Assembly (NCBI RefSeq): GCF_046630445.1
Contig: NC_092336.1
Span: 298,102,001 to 298,166,000, forward strand
Source: Rutidosis leptorrhynchoides
Taxonomy: Eukaryota; Streptophyta; Magnoliopsida; Asterales; Asteraceae
DNA: 64,000 nt
Reading direction: 5' to 3'
Shown: piece by piece, positions 46,470 through 62,348 of the stretch
Numbering within the stretch: position 1 is the stretch's first letter
How the letters are laid out: each line of letters starts with the position of its first letter
Translations under genes and position numbers: made by a program
Notes under the pieces: model-generated
Told to the model about the DNA's origin: nothing
Databases searched by the model: none
What the model saw: only the letters and a program-made list of their open reading frames with translations

Positions 46470-49400
46470 TCCCGTTCTTATTGATTAAAAACGTTCCATA
46501 TTAATTGATTTCGTTGCGAGGTTTTGACCTCTATATGAGACGTTTTTCAAAGACTGCATTCATTTTAAAACAAACCATAACCTTTATTTCATCAATAAAG
46601 GTTTAAAAAGCTTTACGTAGATTATCAAATAATGATAATCTAAAATATCCTGTTTACACACGACCATTACATAATGGTTTACAATACAAATATGTTACAA
46701 CAAAATAAGTTTCTTGAATGCAGTTTTTACACAATATCATACAAGCATGGACTCCAAATCTCGTCCTTATTTAAGTATGCGACAGCGGAAGCTCTTAATA
46801 ATCACCTGAGAATAAACATGCTTAAAACGTCAACAAAAATGTTGGTGAGTTATAGGTTTAACCTATATATATCAAATCATAATAATAGACCACAAGATTT
46901 CATATTTCAATATACATCCCATACATAGAGATAAAAAATCATTCATATGGTGAACACCTGGTAACCGACATTAACAAGATGCATATATAAGAATATCCCC
47001 ATCATTCCGGGACACCCTTCGGATATGATATAAATTTCGAAGTACTAAAGCATCCGGTACTTTGGATGGGGCTTGTTGGGCCCGATAGATCTATCTTTAG
47101 GATTCGCGTCAATTAGGGTGTCTGTTCCCTAATTCTTAGATTACCAGACTTAATAACAAGGGGCATATTCGATTTCGATAATTCAACCATAGAATGTAGT
47201 TTCACGTACTTGTGTCTATTTTGTAAATCATTTATAAAACCTGCATGTATTCTCATCCCAAAAATATTAGATTTTAAAAGTGGGACTATAACTCACTTTC
47301 ATAGATTTTTACTTCGTCGGGAAGTAAGACTTGGCCACTGGTTGATTCACGAACCTATAACAATATATACATATATATCAAAGTATGTTCAAAATATATT
47401 TACAACACTTTTAATATATTTTGATGTTTTAAGTTTATTAAGTCAGCTGTCCTCGTTAGTAACCTACAACTAGTTGTCCACAGTTAGATGTACAGAAATA
47501 AATCGATAAATATTATCTTGAATCAATCCACGACCCAGTGTATACGTATCTCAGTATTGATCACAACTCAAACTATATATATTTTGGAATCAACCTCAAC
47601 CCTGTATAGCTAACTCCAACATTCACATATAGAGTGTCTATGGTTGTTCCGAAATATATATAGATGTGTCGACATGATAGGTCGAAACATTGTATACGTG
47701 TCTATGGTATCTCAAGATTACATAATATACAATACAAGTTGATTAAGTTATGGTTGGAATATTTTTGTTACCAATTTTCACGTAGCTAAAATGAGAAAAA
47801 TTATCCAATCTTGTTTTACCCATAACTTCTTCATTTTAAATCCATTTTGAGTGAATCAAATTGCGATGGTTTCATATTGAACTCTATTTTATGAATCTAA
47901 ACAGAAAAGTATAGGTTTATAGTCGGAAAAATAAATTACAAGTCGTTTTTGTAAAGGTAGTCATTTCAGTCGAAAGAACGACGTCTAGATGACCATTTTA
48001 GAAAACATACTTCCACTTTGAGTTTAACCATAATTTTTGGATATAGTTTCATGTTCATAATAAAAATAATTTTCTCAGAATAACAACTTTTAAATCAAAG
48101 TTTATCATAGTTTTTAATTAACTAACCCAAAACAGCCCGCGGTGTTACTACGACGGCGTAAATCCGGTTTTACGGTGTTTTTCGTGTTTCCAGGTTTTAA
48201 ATCATTAAGTTAGCATATCATATAGATATAGAACATGTGTTTAGTTGATTTTAAAAGTCAAGTTAGAAGGATTAACTTTTGTTTGCGAACAAGTTTAGAA
48301 TTAACTAAACTATGTTCTAGTGATTACAAGTTTAAACCTTCGAATAAGATAGCTTTATATGTATGAATCGAATGATGTTATGAACATCAATACTACCTTA
48401 AGTTCCTTGGATAAACATACTGGAAAAGAGAAAAATGGATCTAGCTTCAATGGATCCTTGGATGACTCGAAGTTCTTGAAGCAAAATCATGACACGAAAA
48501 CAAGTTCAAGTAAGATCATCACTTGAAATAAGATTGTTATAGTTATAGAAATTGAACCAAAGTTTGAATATGATTATTACCTTGTATTAGAATGATAACC
48601 TACTGTAAGAAACAAAGATTTCTTGAGGTTGGATGATCACCTTACAAGATTGGAAGTGAGCTAGCAAACTTGAAAGTATTCTTGATTTTATGTAACTAGA
48701 ACTTGTAGAATATATGAAGAACACTTAGAACTTGAAGATAGAACTTGAGAGAGATCAATTAGATGAAGAAAATTGAAGAATGAAAGTGTTTGTAGGTGTT
48801 TTTGGTCGTTGGTGTATGGATTAGATATAAAGGATATGTAATTTTGTTTTCATGTAAATAAGTCATGAATGATTACTCATATTTTTGTAATTTTATGAGA
48901 TATTTCATGCTAGTTGCCAAATGATGGTTCCCACATGTGTTAGGTGACTCACATGGGCTGCTAAGAGCTGATCATTGGAGTGTATAGACCAATAGTACAT
49001 ACATCTAAAAGCTGTGTATTGTACGAGTACGAATACGGGTGCATACGAGTAGAATTGTTGATGAAACTGAACGAGGATGTAATTGTAAGCATTTTTGTTA
49101 AGTAGAAGTATTTTGATAAGTGTATTGAAGTCTTTCAAAAGTGTATAAATACATATTAAAACACTACATGTATATACATTTTAACTGAGTCGTTAAGTCA
49201 TCGTTAGTCGTTACATGTAAGTGTTGTTTTGAAACCTTTAGGTTAACGATCTTGTTAAATGTTGTTAACCCAATGTTTATAATATCAAATAAGATTTTAA
49301 ATTATTATATTATCATGATATTATCATGTATGAATATCTCTTAATATGATATATATACATTAAATGTCTTTACAACGATAATCGTTACATATATGTCTCG

Positions 49401-49712
49401 TTTAAAAATCATTAAGTTAATAGTCTTGTTTTTACATATGTAGTTCATTGTTAATATACTTAATGATATGTTTACTTATCATAATATCATGTTAACTATA
49501 TATATATCCATATATATGTCATCATATAGTTTTTACAAGTTTTAACGTTCGTGAATCACCGGTCAACTTGGGTGGTCAATTGTCTATATGAAACCTATTT
49601 CAATTAATCAAGTCTTAACAAGTTTAATTGCTTAACATGTTGGAAACATTTAATCATGTAAATATCAATCTCAATTAATATATATAAACATGGAAAAATT
49701 CGGGTCACTACA
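46470..49712 (-). repeat. B2 3' LTR (terminal 7 bp missing)
   Basis: It begins at TCCCGTTC right after the CTAC-rich tract and ends GGGTCACTACA. The hairpin is at 46831-46844. No gene is evident. Confidence 0.92.
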
Positions 49713-49748
49713 GTACCTACCCGTTAAATAAATTTCGTCCCGAAATTT
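49713..49748 (-). other. B2 polypurine tract and pol-stop palindrome
   Basis: TTAACGGGTAGGTAC on the minus strand (49713-49727) and a perfect AAATTTCGGGACGAAATTT (49730-49748) overlap the pol stop at 49748-49750. Confidence 0.7.
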
Positions 49749-52700
49749 TAAGCTGTTGAAGGTGTTGACGAATCTTCTGGAAATAGATGCGGGTATTTCT
49801 TCTTCATCTGATCTTCACGCTCCCAGGTGAACTCGGGTCCTCTACGAGCATTCCATCGAACCTTAACAATTGGTATCTTGTTTTGCTTAAGTCTTTTAAC
49901 CTCACGATCCATTATTTCGACGGGTTCTTCGATGAATTGAAGTTTTTCGTTGATTTGAATTTCATCTAACGGAATAGTGAGATCTTCTTTAGCAAAAAAT
50001 TTCTTCAAATTCGAGACGTGGAAAGTGTTATGTACAACCGCGAGTTGTTGAGGTAACTCAAGTCGGTAAGCTACTGGTCCGACACGATAAATAATCTTGA
50101 ATGGTCCAATATACCTTGGATTTAATTTCCCTCGTTTACCAAATCGAACAACGCCTTTCCAAGGTGCAACTTTAAGCATGACCATCTCTCCAATTTCAAA
50201 TTCTATATCTTTTCTTTTAATGTCAGCGTAGCTCTTTTGTCGACTTTGGGCGGTTTTCAACCGTTGTTGAATTTGGATGATCTTCTCGGTAGTTTCTTGT
50301 ATAATCTCTGGACCCGTAATCTGTCTATCCCCCACTTCACTCCAACAAATCGGAGACCTGCACTTTCTACCATAAAGTGCTTCAAATGGCCCCATCTCAA
50401 TGCTTGAATGGTAGCTGTTGTTGTAGGAAAATTCTGCTAATGGTAGATGTCGATCCCAACTGTTTCCGAAATCAATAACACATGCTCGTAGCATGTCTTC
50501 AAGCATTTGTATCGTCCTTTCGCTCTGCCCATCAGTTTGTGGATGATAGGCAGTACTCATGTCTAGACGAGTTCCTAATGCTTGCTGTAATGTCTGCCAG
50601 AATCTTGAAATAAATCTGCCATCCCTATCAGAGATAATAGAGATTGGTATTCCATGTCTGGAGACGACTTCCTTCAAATACAGTCGTGCTAACTTCTCCA
50701 TCTTGTCATCTTCTCTTATTGGCAGGAAGTGTGCTGATTTGGTGAGACGATCAACTATTACCCAAATAGTATCAAAACCACTTGCAGTCCTTGGCAATTT
50801 AGTGATGAAATCCATGGTAATGTTTTCCCATTTCCATTCCAGGATTTCGGGTTGTTGAAGTAGACCTGATGGTTTCTAATGATCAGCTTTGACCTTAGAA
50901 CACGTCAAACATTCTCCTACGTATTTAGCAACATAGGCTTTCATACCCGGCCACCAAAAATGTTTCTTGAGATCCTTGTACATCTTCCCCGTTCCTGGAT
51001 GTATTGAGTATCTGGTTTTATGAGCTTCTCTAAGTACCATTTCTCTCATATCTCCAAATTTTGGTACCCAAATCCTTTCAACCCTATACCGGGTTCCGTC
51101 TTCCCGAATATTAAGATGCTTCTCCGATCCTTTGGGTATTTCATCCTTTAAATTTCCCTCTTTTAAAACTCCTTGTTGCGCCTCCTTTATTTGAGTAGTA
51201 AGGTTATTATGAATCATTATATTCATAGATTTTACTCGAATGGGTTCTCTGTCCTTCCTGCTCAAGGAATCGGCTACCACATTTGCCTTCCCCGGGTGGT
51301 AACGAATCTCAAAGTCGTAATCATTCAATAATTCAATCCACCTACGCTGCCTCATATTCAGTTGTTTCTGATTAAATATGTGTTGAAGACTTTTGTGGTC
51401 GGTATATATAATACTTTTGACCCCATATAAGTAGTGCCTCCAAGTCTTTAATGCAAAAACAACCGCGCCTAATTCCAAATCATGCGTCATATAATTTTGT
51501 TCGTGAATCTTCAATTGTCTAGACGCATAAGCAATCACCTTCGTTCGTTGCATTAATACACAACCGAGACCTTGCTTTGATGCGTCACAATAAATCACAA
51601 AATCATCATTCCCTTCAGGCAATGACAATATAGGTGCCGTAGTTAGCTTTTTCTTCAATAATTGAAACGCTTTCTCTTGTTCATCATTCCATTCAAATTT
51701 CTTCCCTTTATGCGTTAATGCAGTCAAGGGTTTTGCTATTCTGGAAAAGTCTTGGATGAACCTTCTGTAGTAACCAGCTAGTCCTAAAAACTGGCGTATG
51801 TGTTTCGGAGTTTTCGGGGTCTCCCACTTTTCAACAGTTTCTATCTTTGCCGGATCCACCTTAATACCTTCTTTGTTCACTATGTGACCGAGGAATTGAA
51901 CTTCTTCCAACCAAAATGCACACTTTGAAAACTTAGCGTACAATTCTTCCTTCCTCAATACTTCTAACACCTTTCTCAAATGTTCACCGTGTTCTTGGTC
52001 ATTCTTTGAGTAAATAAGTATGTCATCAATGAAAACAATGACAAACTTGTCAAGGTATGGTCCACACACCCAGTTCATAAGGTCCATGAACACAGCTGGT
52101 GCATTAGTTAAACCAAACGGCATGACCATAAACTCGTAATGACCGTAACGTGTTCTGAAAGCAGTCTTTGGAATATCATCTTCTTTCACCCGCATTTGAT
52201 GATACCCGGAACGTAAGTCAATCTTTGAATAAACAGACGAGCCTTGTAGTTGATCAAATAAGTCGTCGATTCTCGGTAGTGGGTAGCGGTTCTTGATGGT
52301 AAGTTTGTTCAACTCTCGGTAGTCGATACACAACCTGAATGTACCATCTTTCTTCTTGACAAACAAAACAGGAGCTCCCCACGGTGATGTTCTTGGTCGA
52401 ATGAAACCACGCTCTAAAAGTTCTTGTAATTGGCTTTGCAGTTCTTTCATCTCGTTGGGTGCGAGTCTGTAAGGAGCACGAGCTATTGGTGCAGCTCCTG
52501 GTACAAGATCTATTTGAAATTCAACGGATCGATGTGGGGGTAATCCCAGTAATTCTTTCGGAAATACATCGGGAAATTCTTTTGCAATGGGAACATCATT
52601 GATGCTCTTTTCTTCAGTTTGTACTTTCCTGACATGTGCTAGAACAGCATAGCAACCTTTTCTTATTAGTTTTTGTGCCTTCAAATTACTAATAAGATGT

Positions 52701-53462
52701 AGCTTCGTGTTGCCCTTTTCTCCGTACACCATTAAGGGTTTTCCTTTTTCTCGTATAATGCGAATTGCATTTTTGTAACAAACGATCTCTGCTTTCACTT
52801 CTTTCAACCAGTCCATACCAATTATCACATCAAAACTCCCTAACTCTACTGGTATCAAATCAATCTTAAATGTTTCGTTAACCAGTTTAATTTCTCGATT
52901 CCGACATATATTATCTGCTGAAATTAATTTACCATTTGATAATTCGAGTAAAAATTTACTATCCAAAGGCGTCAATGGACAACTTAATTTAGCACAAAAA
53001 TCTCTACTCATATAGCTTCTATCCGCACCCGAATCAAATAAAAAGCAGATTTATTGTCAATAAGAAACGTACCCGTAACAAGCTCCGGGTCTTCCTGTGC
53101 CTCTGCCGCATTAATATTGAAAACTCTTCCGCGGCCTTGTCCATTCGTGTTCTCCTGGTTCGGGCAATTTCTAATAATGTGGCCCGGTTTTCCACATTTA
53201 TAACAAACTACATTGGCATAACTTGCTCCGACACTACTTGCTCCGCCATTACTCGTTCTGACACCATTTGTTCCTTTCGTTCTATTAACCCCTGGTCCGT
53301 AGACCTCACACTTCGCCGCGCTATGACCATTTCTTTTACACTTGTTGCAAAATTTGGTGCAGAACCCCGAGTGATACTTTTCACACCTTTGGCATAGCTG
53401 CTTCTGATTATTGTTGTTGTTGCGGTTATTATTGTTGTTGGGATGATTGTTGTAGTTGCTGC

Positions 53463-53493
<31 letters not shown>

Positions 53494-54327
53494 GGGCCGT
53501 TTGTTGTAGTTGCGATTGATGTTGCGATTGTTGGAATAATTGTTGCGATTATTGTTGTAATTGCTGTTGTTGTTGTGTTGGTGATTCTTATCACCGTTTT
53601 CCTCCCACTTTCTTTTGACTTGCTTCACATTGGCCTCTTCAGCAGTCTGTTCTTTAATTCTTTCTTGAATTTGGTTCACTAGTTTATGAGCCATTCTACA
53701 TGCCTGTTGTATGGAGGCGGGCTCGTGTGAACTTATATCTTCTTGGATTCTTTCTAGTAATCCTTTCACAAACGCGTCGATCTTTTCTTCCTCATCTTCG
53801 AATGCTCCCGGACACAATAGGCACAATTCTGTGAATCGTCTTTCGTATGTGGTAATATCAAATCCTTGGGTTCGTAACCCTCTAAGTTCTGTCTTGAGCT
53901 TATTGACCTCGGTCCTGGGACGGTACTTCTCGTTCATCAAGTGCTTGAATGCTGACCACGGTAGTACGTAAGCATTATCTTGTCCCACTTGCTCTAGATA
54001 GGTATTCCACCATGTTAACGCAGAACCTGTGAAGGTATGCGTAGCGTACTTCACTTTATCCTCTTCAGTACACTTACTTATGGCAAACACCGATTCGACC
54101 TTCTCGGTCCACCATTTCAATCCGATCGGTCCTTCAGTTCCATCAAATTCCAAAGGTTTGCAGGCAGTGAATTCTTTGTAGGTGCATCCTACACGATTTC
54201 CTGTACTGCCAGATCCAAGGTTATTGTTGGTATGTAGCGCAGCCTGTACTGCGGCTATGTTTGAAGCTAGAAAAGTACGGAATTCCTCTTCATTCATATT
54301 CACGGTGTGTCGAGTAGTCGGTGCCAT
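49748..54327 (-). pseudogene. B2 gag-pol polyprotein, 4-bp deletion and one stop
   Basis: The start is the ATG at 54325-54327. Gag reads cleanly through the Asn-rich tract and the knuckles [14 protein letters not shown] and CYKCGKPGHIIRNC. A 4-bp deletion near 53043, just before the protease LFDSGAD motif, shifts the frame. Pol is then open from about 53011 through RT ([10 protein letters not shown] near 52040), RNase H and the integrase finger. It stops at a TAG at 50876-50878, where B1 has Gln (CAG to TAG). The frame is open again from 50875 to the natural stop, including the integrase core and the chromodomain-like [17 protein letters not shown] segment. The lesions differ from those of B1, so each copy broke independently. 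Confidence 0.95.
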
Positions 54328-54465
54328 TTCCTTCAAAATAGTCAAATGGAACAAGTTAATCATACAGAATATTAAGAGTAGTTAATAGTATTTCGTAGCA
54401 TAATATGAACTCATTTATAAAAGCTTTTTCTTCATATTAGCATTTTATAAGTTTAAATTCGGGTA

Positions 54466-54480
54466 GTACCTACCCGTTAA
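54466..54480 (-). promoter_or_regulatory. B2 internal polypurine-like word upstream of gag
   Basis: Minus-strand TTAACGGGTAGGTAC is identical to the LTR-adjacent tract of the same element, at the same place as in B1. Confidence 0.5.
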
Positions 54481-54656
54481 GTTCATACTTAGTAGCTAAT
54501 ATACAATTCAACTACTACAATTCTATATGAAAAACTGATTGTAATAATATTTCGCGTTCAAACTTTTATACAATATTTTACAAACTTACAATACCGCTTA
54601 TTTTACATAAAGCATGAAATATAGCACACAATAACTTTGATACAAGATAGTTGTGA

Positions 54657-55352
54657 AGATAATTCTAGCTAGTACACAAGTCATTCAGCAAAGGCAATAA
54701 AGACACGTAATTCATACGTCCAGAAACAAGTCACGCATTCTGGTTTTACTAGGACTACTTCCCATCCTTGGTCTTATGGAACATAACCGTTATGGCCATT
54801 GATAAGACAGCGTGTTGTAACGTCGTCAAAGGGACGAGGGTTACGTAATGACCAACAGTCCCGTAACAATCTAAAAACCTCATTTCTTACCCCAATTACC
54901 GACTCCGTCACTTGTGGGAATGTTTTGTTTAATAGTTGTAGCCCGATGTTCTTGTTCTCACTTTGGTGAGAAGCGAACATTACTAACCCGTAAGCATAAC
55001 ATGCTTCTTTATGTTGCATGTTAGCCACTTTTTCTAAATCACAAAGTCTTATATTCGGATATACTGAGTCAAAATAATTTCTTAACCCGTTGCATAAAAT
55101 AGCATTTGGGTTCCCCGCAATATATGCGTCAAAGTAAACACATCGTAACTTATGGATTTCCCAATGTGATATCCCCCATCTTTCGAACGAAAGCCTTTTA
55201 TAAACCAAGGCATTCTTGGAACGTTCTTCGAATGTCTTACAAACTGATCTCGCCTTAAATAGTTGTGCCGAAGAATTCTGACCGACTCTGGACAAGATTT
55301 CATCAATCATGTCTCCGGGTAGGTCTCTTAAAATATTGAGTTGTCTATCCAT
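54657..55352 (-). pseudogene. F-box protein ORF of element B2, late nonsense
   Basis: This is the same ORF as 40714-41349 but keeps the 16-residue segment RLSFERWGISHWEI after LVYK, so the ancestral protein was about 227 aa. A TAA at 54774-54776 follows NGHNGYVP, where B1 has Gln (CAA). A further CGA-to-TGA change lies near the end. The clean frame is 192 codons and includes the whole F-box (residues about 8-45). Hand alignment with B1 gives about 10 replacement and 9 synonymous differences before the stop, fewer replacements than expected without constraint. Confidence 0.75.
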
Positions 55353-55485
55353 TTTGTGTTTTTATACTGTAAAATAGACAAGAGTTAGATTCATAAAAAA
55401 AAATACTTATTAATACAAGCAATTTTTACATATATCATAAAGCATAAGCACACTATATTACATATATTACACCACACGAATACAA

Positions 55486-56105
55486 CTATCTTATTCCGAC
55501 TCGCTTATTTCTTCTTCTTCGGTTTTGGATCATTTTGCCAAGTTTCTAGGGATATATGATGTTCCCCTAATACGAGCCGTCATTTTCCACATTGGTTTAG
55601 AAAAACCTGGTGGTTTAGAGGTTCCCGGGTCATTGTTACAACTTAAGGACTTCGGGGGTTGACGATACATATAAAGTTCATCGGGGTTGGAATTAGATTT
55701 CTCTATTTTTATGCCCTTTCCCTTATTATTTTCTTTTGCCTTTTTAAATTCAGTTGGGGTAATTTCTATAACATCATCGGAATTCTCGTCGGAATCCGAT
55801 TCATCGGAGAATTGGTAATCCTCCCAATATTTTGCTTCCTTGGCGGAAACACCATTGACCATAATTAACCTTGGTCGGTTGGTTGAGGATTTTCTTTTAC
55901 TTAACCGTTTTATTATTTCCCCCACCGGTTCTATTTCTTCATCCGATTCCGATTCTTCTTCCGGTTCCGATTCTTCTTCCGGTTCCGACTCTTCTTCCGC
56001 TTCCTCTTCGGGAACTTGTGAATCAGTCCACGAATCATTCCAATTTACATTTGACTCTTCATTATTATTAGGTGAGTCAATGAGACTTATTCTAGAGGTA
56101 GACAT
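55486..56105 (-). pseudogene. Acidic Pro-Glu repeat ORF of element B2, late nonsense
   Basis: This is the counterpart of 41486-42100. A TGA at 55530-55532 (CGA in B1) shortens it to 191 codons and removes the final acidic tail. The acidic repeat shows replacements between EPEEEL and EPEEES hexads. The middle block of about 110 residues is unchanged, with only about two silent differences. Confidence 0.55.
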
Positions 56106-56300
56106 CTATCACATAATATCAAACACGTTAAGAGATTAATATATCACATAATATTCACATGTTAAAAATATATAGTTTCCAACAAAATTTGTTAAGCAAT
56201 CATTTTTCAAGTAAACACGGTCGAAGTCCAGACTCACTAATGCATCCTAACAAACTCGATAAGACACACTAATGCAAAATTCTGGTTCTCTAAGACCAAC

Positions 56301-56312
56301 GCTCGGATACCA
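56301..56312 (-). other. B2 primer-binding site with one substitution
   Basis: The minus strand reads TGGTATCCGAGC, an A-to-C change within the tRNA-iMet complement TGGTATCAGAGC. Confidence 0.85.
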
Positions 56313-56314
56313 AC

Positions 56315-59300
56315 TGAAATGTCCCGTTCTTATTGATTAAAAACGTTCCATATTAATTGATTTCGTTGCGAGGTTTTGACCTCTATATGAGACGTTTTTC
56401 AAAGACTGCATTCATTTTAAAACAAACCATAACCTTTATTTCATCAATAAAGGTTTAAAAAGCTTTACGTAGATTATCAAATAATGATAATCTAAAATAT
56501 CCTGTTTACACACGACCATTACATAATGGTTTACAATACAAATATGTTACAACAAAATAAGTTTCTTGAATGCAGTTTTTACACAATATCATACAAGCAT
56601 GGACTCCAAATCTCGTCCTTATTTAAGTATGCGACAGCGGAAGCTCTTAATAATCACCTGAGAATAAACATGCTTAAAACGTCAACAAAAATGTTGGTGA
56701 GTTATAGGTTTAACCTATATATATCAAATCATAATAATAGACCACAAGATTTCATATTTCAATATACATCCCATACATAGAGATAAAAATCATTCATATG
56801 GTGAACACCTGGTAACCGACATTAACAAGATGCATATATAAGAATATCCCCATCATTCCGGGACACCCTTCGGATATGATATAAATTTCGAAGTACTAAA
56901 GCATCCGGTACTTTGGATGGGGCTTGTTGGGCCCGATAGATCTATCTTTAGGATTCGCGTCAATTAGGGTGTCTGTTCCCTAATTCTTAGATTACCAGAC
57001 TTAATAACAAGGGGCATATTCGATTTTGATAATTCAACCATAGAATGTAGTTTCACGTACTTGTGTCTATTTTGTAAATCATTTATAAAACCTGCATGTA
57101 TTCTCATCCCAAAAATATTAGATTTTAAAAGTGGGACTATAACTCACTTTCACAGATTTTTACTTCGTCGGGAAGTAAGACTTGGCCACTGGTTGATTCA
57201 CGAACCTATAACAATATATACATATATATCAAAGTATGTTCAAAATATATTTACAACACTTTTAATATATTTTGATGTTTTAAGTTTATTAAGTCAGCTG
57301 TCCTCGTTAGTAACCTACAACTAGTTGTCCACAGTTAGATGTACATAAATAAATCGATAAATATTATCTTGAATCAATCCACGACCCAGTGTATACGTAA
57401 CTCAGTATTGATCACAACTCAAACTATATATATTTTGGAATCAACCTCAACCCTGTATAGCTAACTCCAACATTCACATATAGAGTGTCTATGGTTGTTC
57501 CGAAATATATATAGATGTGTCGACATGATAGGTCGAAACATTGTATACGTGTCTATGGTATCTCAAGATTACATAATATACAATACAAGTTGATTAAGTT
57601 ATGGTTGGAATAGATTTGTTACCAATTTTCACGTAGCTAAAATGAGAAAAATTATCCAATCTTGTTTTACCCATAACTTCTTCATTTTAAATCCATTTTG
57701 AGTGAATCAAATTGCTATGGTTTCATATTGAACTCTATTTTATGAATCTAAATAGAAAAGTATAGGTTTATAGTCGGAAAAATAAGTTACAAGTAGTTTT
57801 TGTAAAGGTAGTCATTTCAGTCGAAAGAACGACGTCTAGATGACCATTTTAGAAAACATACTTCCACTTTGAGTTTAACCATAATTTTTGGATATAGTTT
57901 CATGTTCATAATAAAAATCATTTTCTCAGAATAACAACTTTTAAATCAAAGTTTATCATAGTTTTTAATTAACTAACCCAAAACAGCCCACGGTGTTACT
58001 ACGACGGCGTAAATCCGGTTTTACGGTGTTTTTCGTGTTTCCAGGTTTTAAATCATTAAGTTAGCATATTATATAGATATAGAACATGTGTTTAGTTGAT
58101 TTTAAAAGTCAAGTTAGAAGGATTAACTTTTGTTTGCGAACAAGTTTAGAATTAACTAAACTATGTTCTAGTGATTACAAGTTTAAACCTTCGAATAAGA
58201 TAGCTTTATATGTATGAATCGAATGATGTTATGAACATCATTACTACCTTAAGTTCCTTGGATAAACCTACTGGAAAAGAGAAAAATGGATCTAGCTTCA
58301 ATGGATCCTTGGATGGCTTGAAGTTCTTGAAGCAAAATCATGACACGAAAAGAAGTTTAACTAAGATCATCACTTGAAATAAGATTGTTATAGTTATAGA
58401 AATTGAATCAAAGTTTGAATATGATTATTACCTTGTATTAGAATGATAACCTACTGTAAGAAACAAAGATTTCTTGAGGTTGGATGATCACCTTACAAGA
58501 TTGGAAGTGAGCTAGCAAACTTGAAAGTATTCTTGATTTTATGTAACTAGAACTTGTAGAATATATGAAGAACACTTAGAACTTGAAGATAGAACTTGAG
58601 AGAGATCAATTAGATGAAGAAAATTGAAGAATGAAAGTGTTTGTAGGTGTTTTTGGTCGTTGGTGTATGGATTAGATATAAAGGATATGTAATTTTGTTT
58701 TCATGTAAATAAGTCATGAATGATTACTCATATTTTTGTAATTTTATGAGATATTTCATGCTAGTTGCCAAATGATGGTTCCCACATGTGTTAGGTGACT
58801 CACATGGGCTGCTAAGAGCTGATCATTGGAGTGTATAGACCAATAGTACATACATCTAAAAGCTGTGTATTGTACGAGTACGAATACGGGTGCATACGAG
58901 TAGAATTGTTGATGAAACTGAACGAGGATGTAATTGTAAGCATTTTTGTTAAGTAGAAGTATTTTGATAAGTGTATTGAAGTCTTTCAAAAGTGTATAAA
59001 TACATATTAAAACACTACATGTATATACATTTTAACTGAGTCGTTAAGTCATCGTTAGTCGTTACATGTAAGTGTTGTTTTGAAACCTTTAGGTTAACGA
59101 TCTTGTTAAATGTTGTTAACCCAATGTTTATAATATCAAATGAGATTTTAAATTATTATATTATCATGATATTATCATGTATGAATATCTCTTAATATGA
59201 TATATATACATTAAATGTCTTTACAACGATAATCGTTACATATATGTCTCGTTTAAAAATCATTAAGTTAATAGTCTTGTTTTTACATATGTAGTTCATT

Positions 59301-59563
59301 GTTAATATACTTAATGATATGTTTACTTATCATAATATCATGTTAACTATATATATATCCATATATATGTCATCATATAGTTTTTACAAGTTTTAACGTT
59401 CGTGAATCACCGGTCAACTTGGGTGGTCAATTGTCTATATGAAACCTATTTCAATTAATCAAGTCTTAACAAGTTTGATTGCTTAACATGTTGGAAACAT
59501 TTAATCATGTAAATATCAATCTCAATTAATATATATAAACATGGAAAAGTTCGGGTCACTACA
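56315..59563 (-). repeat. B2 5' LTR
   Basis: 3249 bp, TGAAATGTCCCG to GGGTCACTACA on the + strand. The hairpin is at 56683-56696. No gene is evident. Confidence 0.93.
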
Positions 59564-59911
59564 ACACATACGTTTGGAGGTTTGCGCCAACCTTTTTCGA
59601 TTAAATATCGGATTTCATTTGAGTTGCCATTATACCTTATTCATTTTCGTTCTCCATGGAGTTCGTCACGAGTTTGTTCTTACTCATCTATCATACTGTC
59701 TATATATACTATCAACACCCATGCTGAAAGAAGCTTTAACGCTAGAGAATTTTATCACAACTTTCTTAACCCTGTACCTTCCTTAGACAACGTGTACTCT
59801 ATAGAACTATTAAACTGGGAAGTTTTAACCTCATGGTTGGAACGAACTGGTTATCTGACGACACAACCGAGGCTGTTGCGACCAGAAGACTATTCGAACT
59901 CCTTTCCCTGA
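59564..59911 (+). other. Unidentified segment upstream of element F pol
   Basis: An open frame of about 110 codons ends at 59911, and a second overlapping frame ends at 59786. Neither resembles gag, protease or a family I know. It may be a decayed gag/protease end of F or a fragment of other DNA. Confidence 0.25.
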
Positions 59912-62310
<2,399 letters not shown>

Positions 62311-62312
<2 letters not shown>

Positions 62313-62348
62313 AATTTCGGGACAAAATTTTCAATAACAGGTGGGTAA
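62311..62348 (+). other. Element F palindrome and polypurine tract
   Basis: AAAATTTCGGGACAAAATTTT (two 7-base arms) is followed by AACAGGTGGGTAA, which directly precedes the LTR start at 62349. Confidence 0.65.

Larger units (their letters stand above)
46470..59563 (-). mobile_element. Element B2: second full-length family-B element
   Basis: 13,094 bp with the same order of parts as B1. The LTRs are 46470-49712 and 56315-59563. The two share variants absent from B1 (for example GGTTTACAATAC near 46676 and 56528), so B2 is an independent insertion and not a duplication of B1. The left LTR lacks the terminal TGAAATG and no matching target duplication is seen (ACACA on the right). The primer site has one change. 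Gag-pol and both extra ORFs are damaged. Confidence 0.92.
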
